From: UASB124 sp964446935
GTDB lineage: Bacteria > Babelota > Babeliae > Babelales > RVW-14
Reading direction: 5' to 3'
NCBI GenBank assembly: GCA_964446935.1
Contig: CAYUQI010000002.1
Span: forward strand, 27,690 to 91,689
Length of the DNA: 64,000 nt
Part shown: positions 61,058 to 64,000 of the stretch, one piece after another
How the letters are laid out: every line of letters starts with the position of its first letter
Position numbering within the stretch: position 1 is the stretch's first letter
Position numbers and translations under genes: made by a program
The notes under the pieces: generated by a model
What the model was told of the DNA's origin: nothing
Seen by the model: only the letters and a program-made list of their open reading frames with translations
The model's database searches: none

Positions 61058-61199
61058 AATGAGCCCTGTTTTTATTCATCCATAAATAATAATTTTTTTA
61101 AAAGTATCTCTTTTTACTGTTACAAATACAAGTAAAGAACCTTTTGGTATTCTTTTTTCTTATGTGAAACAAAATGTAGAGAAAGGCCTTGCCGTGATC

Positions 61200-61967
61200 A
61201 TGAAAAAACTTTCATCGTTGTGCCTGCGGGACAACGATGTATATCAAACCAAATCAACGATTGGGTTTGCCGTTAATTGTTCGTGTATTAAGTTTCATAA
61301 TCGAGTCATTATTGTTGATAATACCTTTGATGTAGCAGAATTAGCCTTCATGAATACCTATCACAAAGGAAATGCTTATACACTATGGGTTGACTCTGCG
61401 AATGTGGAAGCAAAGAATAAATTGACCAGCAACCACTTTGGATTTTGTATTTCATTTCCTGCAATGGGGCTTGTCCTTAAAAATTTGCCGATGACGACGA
61501 ATGACAGTCGTATAACCATTCGACTGGCCAGCTCTGATGATGAGATTCTTACAACATTGATTCCGCTTGTGATTAGATCATACAATCTTGATATATCTAT
61601 GGATGTTTTTGAACGGTATCAACAGGATTGGCGTATCTTTTTTACCTATCTACGAGATTCTACCATCTATCAACAGATGCATTTTTTCTTGGGTTGTTGG
61701 AATGATATACCGGTAACAACAGGTCTCTTTATTGTTAACGATGATGCTGTTTATATTCATTGGATTGGAACGTTGCCTGAATACCGTCACCGAGGACTCG
61801 GTGCTGCAATAACAAGTGTGCCGCTTGATCATTTCAATGCTCAGGGGATTGAAAAAGCATTTCTGTTTGCATCAGCGATGGGCAAACCTATTTATGAAAA
61901 ATTAGGCTTTGAGACAATAGGAAGCCTTGATATTTTTGAAACAAATAATAATGTATCACAATTTTAA
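61200..61967 (+). CDS. GNAT-family N-acetyltransferase
   Basis: 255 residues from the ATG at 61200; an in-frame ATG at 61164 would add 12 residues. The C-terminal half (about 105-240) is a GNAT fold: ITIRLASSDDEI, then motif A YIHWIGTLPEYRHRGLGAAI with the acetyl-CoA pyrophosphate loop RHRGLG, then KPIYEKLGFETIGSLDIFE. The N-terminal half is a separate alpha/beta domain of unknown role. Target unknown. It ends 4 bases into the convergent guaD gene. Confidence 0.82.
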   Translation: MKKLSSLCLRDNDVYQTKSTIGFAVNCSCIKFHNRVIIVDNTFDVAELAFMNTYHKGNAYTLWVDSANVEAKNKLTSNHFGFCISFPAMGLVLKNLPMTTNDSRITIRLASSDDEILTTLIPLVIRSYNLDISMDVFERYQQDWRIFFTYLRDSTIYQQMHFFLGCWNDIPVTTGLFIVNDDAVYIHWIGTLPEYRHRGLGAAITSVPLDHFNAQGIEKAFLFASAMGKPIYEKLGFETIGSLDIFETNNNVSQF

Positions 61968-62437
61968 TACTCAATCTTATCGGCTTTTTGCTTCCATGCC
62001 TCAAATGCTTTGAGTGCTTCATTGTGCATTATTTGAATAGATGGAATAGATCGCTGTGCCACCGGTTTTTCAATCTCATCGTAAATAAATGAATCATCAA
62101 AGCCTATATTTTTGGCATCAGTTCGCGTATTGGCATAAAACATTTTATCGATTCGTGCCCAATACAGAGCGCCCAAGCACATGGGGCATGGTTCGCAGGA
62201 TGTGTAGAGTGTGCAACCTGATAAATCAAATGTTTTTAATGCTGAGCAGGCAGCTCTGATTGCATTGATTTCTGCATGTGCCGTTGGATCATTATGTAAT
62301 GTTACGCTGTTTGATGCTTTCGCTATAATTTTTTCATCTTTTACAATGACAGCGCCAAAGGGCCCGCCATTGTTCTTGACGCTGTTAAGCGAAAGATCGA
62401 TCGCATTCAACATAAGTTTTTTATCTGTTTCATTCAT
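61964..62437 (-). CDS. guaD: Guanine deaminase (cytidine-deaminase fold)
   Basis: 157 residues from the ATG at 62437. Zinc site: His54 and Glu56 in TAHAEINAIR, Cys81 and Cys84 in CEPCPMCLGALYWAR. The end (GFDDSFIYDEI, then an aromatic-rich C-terminus ending IEY) closely follows Bacillus GuaD, which converts guanine to xanthine, rather than TadA. Length fits. It starts 7 bases after the PLP-enzyme stop, so the two are co-transcribed. With the exported adenosine deaminase it suggests purine scavenging. Confidence 0.88.
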   Translation of the reverse strand: MNETDKKLMLNAIDLSLNSVKNNGGPFGAVIVKDEKIIAKASNSVTLHNDPTAHAEINAIRAACSALKTFDLSGCTLYTSCEPCPMCLGALYWARIDKMFYANTRTDAKNIGFDDSFIYDEIEKPVAQRSIPSIQIMHNEALKAFEAWKQKADKIEY

Positions 62438-62444
62438 AGATTTA

Positions 62445-63674
62445 TTAAACCCCTTGATCCAACGCTTGTATTGGATACGTTTCATTTATGTAGTTTTGCA
62501 ATTCAAGTGGAAATCTTTTTGTATCAACGGTACTTGTGTATTCCTTAAAGTCTCCAGCACAGAATGAATCCCAAAAGAGAACGGTTTTCCCCTGTAGTCT
62601 GCCAGAATTGATATCCTTCAAGCAGGCTGCAAATGCTTTGCCTGAATAGGTTCCTTCAAGCTTAATTCCTGTTTCTTCGTACAGAGTTTTAATTGCATGT
62701 TTGGTATCTGGCGTGACAAGTGCATATGCATCAAAATGCATATCGGCATGACGTTTGATAGATGCATAATCAGCTTTTATGAATTCTTCACCGGCCATGT
62801 TATTAATAACATTGAGCTGTTTGGGCAAGATGGTTATACATGGAATACTTGTATCAAAGCTATTAAGATACGCACTTGTTTCTTTAATGAGGCGAGCAAG
62901 CTCTTCTTCAATTTCTTCAGGCGTATCATCAATTCTTACTGGCCTGACAAGAATATCAAGATCTGCTGCTTCCAGACCAACAATAAGCCCTGCAGCCATG
63001 CCTGCACTGCTGACGGTAATATAAATAACATCAGGTTTTGGCATTATGTTCTGCTCTATTTGTTTTTTGAGTTCGAAGGCAGCGTTAACATATCCAAGCG
63101 CTCCAATTTTGTTTGAACCACCAAGTGGGATGAAGTACCCTGCGGTATCTTTTTCTGCTAATTCTTTGGCTGTTTGTGTTCGTTCTTGACGTGTTTGGCA
63201 GGCAACGATATCTGCTCCATAAAAGAGATCAAGCTGGAGATTACGTTGTACGTAGCGGGTATTGCGTTGAGGTCCGAGTACCAGCGTGCAGGCAAGCCCC
63301 AGCTCGCGAGCGTAGGCGGCTGTTGCTGTTGCAAAATTAGATCCTGCACCACCAAGTGCGTATACACATTTGGCATTGTGAGCCAACGCGTCAGCGAGTA
63401 AAAATTCAAGTTTGCGGCGCTTGTTACCGGAAAAGATTGTTTTTCCTGTTTTGTCAGTTCCATAGGTTCCATCGCATTTGATGTAAAGATTTGTTTGAAA
63501 CTGTTGTCCAATAGTTTTTGCTTGGACGATTGGCGTTGTTTCAAGATTGCCTAAGGCAATATAAGGAAGTTTGGTGGCTAAGGTTGGATAGGCATTGAAG
63601 AGTGGCGGGTTGGCACTGAGTGTTGCACAAAGGCCAAACAGTAAACATACAATTAAAATGTTTATGCGTTTCAT
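62445..63674 (-). CDS. Exported PLP enzyme, D-cysteine desulfhydrase/ACC deaminase-like
   Basis: 409 residues from the ATG at 63674, with AAAAGGAGA upstream. An N-terminal signal peptide (KRINILIVCLLFGLCATLSA) is followed by a fold-type II PLP domain: LGNLETTPIVQAK, PLP Lys85 in FSGNKRRKLEFLLADA, ALGGAGSNFATATAAYA, and the phosphate loop TVSSAGMAAGLIVG. The closest known group is D-cysteine desulfhydrase/ACC deaminase (DcyD). Export is odd because PLP is made in the cytosol. The substrate may be a D-amino acid in the envelope or host. First gene of a pair with guaD. Confidence 0.82.
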   Translation of the reverse strand: MKRINILIVCLLFGLCATLSANPPLFNAYPTLATKLPYIALGNLETTPIVQAKTIGQQFQTNLYIKCDGTYGTDKTGKTIFSGNKRRKLEFLLADALAHNAKCVYALGGAGSNFATATAAYARELGLACTLVLGPQRNTRYVQRNLQLDLFYGADIVACQTRQERTQTAKELAEKDTAGYFIPLGGSNKIGALGYVNAAFELKKQIEQNIMPKPDVIYITVSSAGMAAGLIVGLEAADLDILVRPVRIDDTPEEIEEELARLIKETSAYLNSFDTSIPCITILPKQLNVINNMAGEEFIKADYASIKRHADMHFDAYALVTPDTKHAIKTLYEETGIKLEGTYSGKAFAACLKDINSGRLQGKTVLFWDSFCAGDFKEYTSTVDTKRFPLELQNYINETYPIQALDQGV

Positions 63675-63715
63675 AGTATCTCCTTTTAATCGGTTAACGC
63701 TTTCATTTGTCATGC

Positions 63716-63800
63716 TACCTGCCAGCCGAAGCGGCTTGTCTTCGCCCCAACTTCGCCAAGGCTTCGTTGCGTAGGCAAGACTACAGTGGGCCAGCGCGAA
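63716..63800. repeat. Composite palindromic repeat
   Basis: Contains AGCCG-AAG-CGGCT and a longer GTCTT.GCC/GGC.AAGAC dyad with internal GCTTCG/CGAAGC words like those of the elements at 1627 and 46971. Intergenic. No coding content. Confidence 0.5.
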
Positions 63801-63831
63801 GGCTTGGAATTTATTTCAGCATCCACTTTTA

Positions 63832-63862
63832 GTCATGGATCCTGAAACGAGTTCAGGATGAC
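63832..63862. repeat. Dispersed-type palindrome
   Basis: GTCAT-gg-ATCCTGAA, loop ACGAG, TTCAGGATGAC. The sequence type (CATCCTGAA..TTCAGGATG) is a common intergenic repeat in several bacterial groups. Confidence 0.6.
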
Positions 63863-64000
63863 AAAAATTTGAACACCCGTATTTCCTCGCATTATGTCTG
63901 ACATTGTTCTAAAGACGATGCTCTTCAACTTTAGTGTCCAAGGAATCTTTGTCAAGATTGCGGACGATTGGTTGTGAACTCATGCAAGAGAAGCTTGCAT

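Noticed and set aside
1..64000. CRISPR arrays, restriction-modification genes, prophage structural genes and integrases
   Set aside because: No regularly spaced repeat array and no protein with the relevant motifs was found on either strand.

Overview
The window reads as a chromosome segment of a host-associated, didermic (LPS-type) bacterium, most plausibly a member of Candidatus Dependentiae (TM6/Babeliae). That placement is an inference. It rests on many small secreted proteins with eukaryotic-like modules (F-box, ankyrin repeats, a papain-like protease) lying among ordinary housekeeping genes, on AT-leaning composition, and on a lineage-specific secretin locus. Envelope genes (kdsB, murA, mreB, mla genes, secretins, a TolC-type channel) point to a walled cell with an outer membrane. 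Three 100-N runs show that this is a draft scaffold. One of them (52296-52395) is an unmerged contig overlap.

Layout: 1-2.1 kb holds the end of an MscS channel, a frameshifted F-box gene and tmRNA (ssrA). 2.1-10.3 kb carries rsmA, a glycosyltransferase, ppsA, a secreted papain-like protease, a secreted ankyrin protein, an archaeal-type class I aldolase and a LOG protein. 10.3-12.2 kb has an ankyrin/coiled-coil protein and thpR. 12.2-26.6 kb is one long minus-strand run: tpiA, secG, mlaE, mlaF, a degenerate NtrC-like regulator, a MoxR ATPase, then a type II secretion/type IV pilus-like block (GspC-like, secretin, PilM/GspL-like, PilO/GspM-like, second secretin). 26.7-29.1 kb is an outer-membrane protein and mreB. 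29.2-37.3 kb mixes secreted unknowns (one F-box plus ankyrin, one beta-helix-like) with a biotin carboxylase, a biotinyl protein and a MerR regulator. 37.4-44.2 kb holds sufS, a NYN-domain gene broken by a gap, a lone atpG, murA with Asp in place of the catalytic Cys, kdsB, sufU and pepA, followed by a 182-bp MITE. 44.5-46.6 kb is a cluster of secreted genes built around a duplicated block of about 130 bp.

46.8-51.2 kb carries tRNA-Val and tRNA-Asn followed by an arsenic-resistance cassette (arsR, small thioredoxin-like protein, permease, membrane-anchored cysteine-rich arsM). It is bounded by the tRNA-Asn 3' end and an 18-nt near-copy of it, and followed by an MFS exporter. The rest holds secreted unknowns, an exported lipoprotein adenosine deaminase, a MarR-controlled MacAB/TolC-like efflux operon with visible operators, a hydrolase, a GNAT acetyltransferase, a guanine deaminase and an exported PLP enzyme.

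Themes: Sec-exported proteins that could act on a eukaryotic host (F-box, ankyrin, protease); metabolic enzymes unexpectedly given signal peptides (adenosine deaminase, P-loop NTPase, PLP desulfhydrase/deaminase); and a dual-secretin apparatus that could carry such proteins across the outer membrane.
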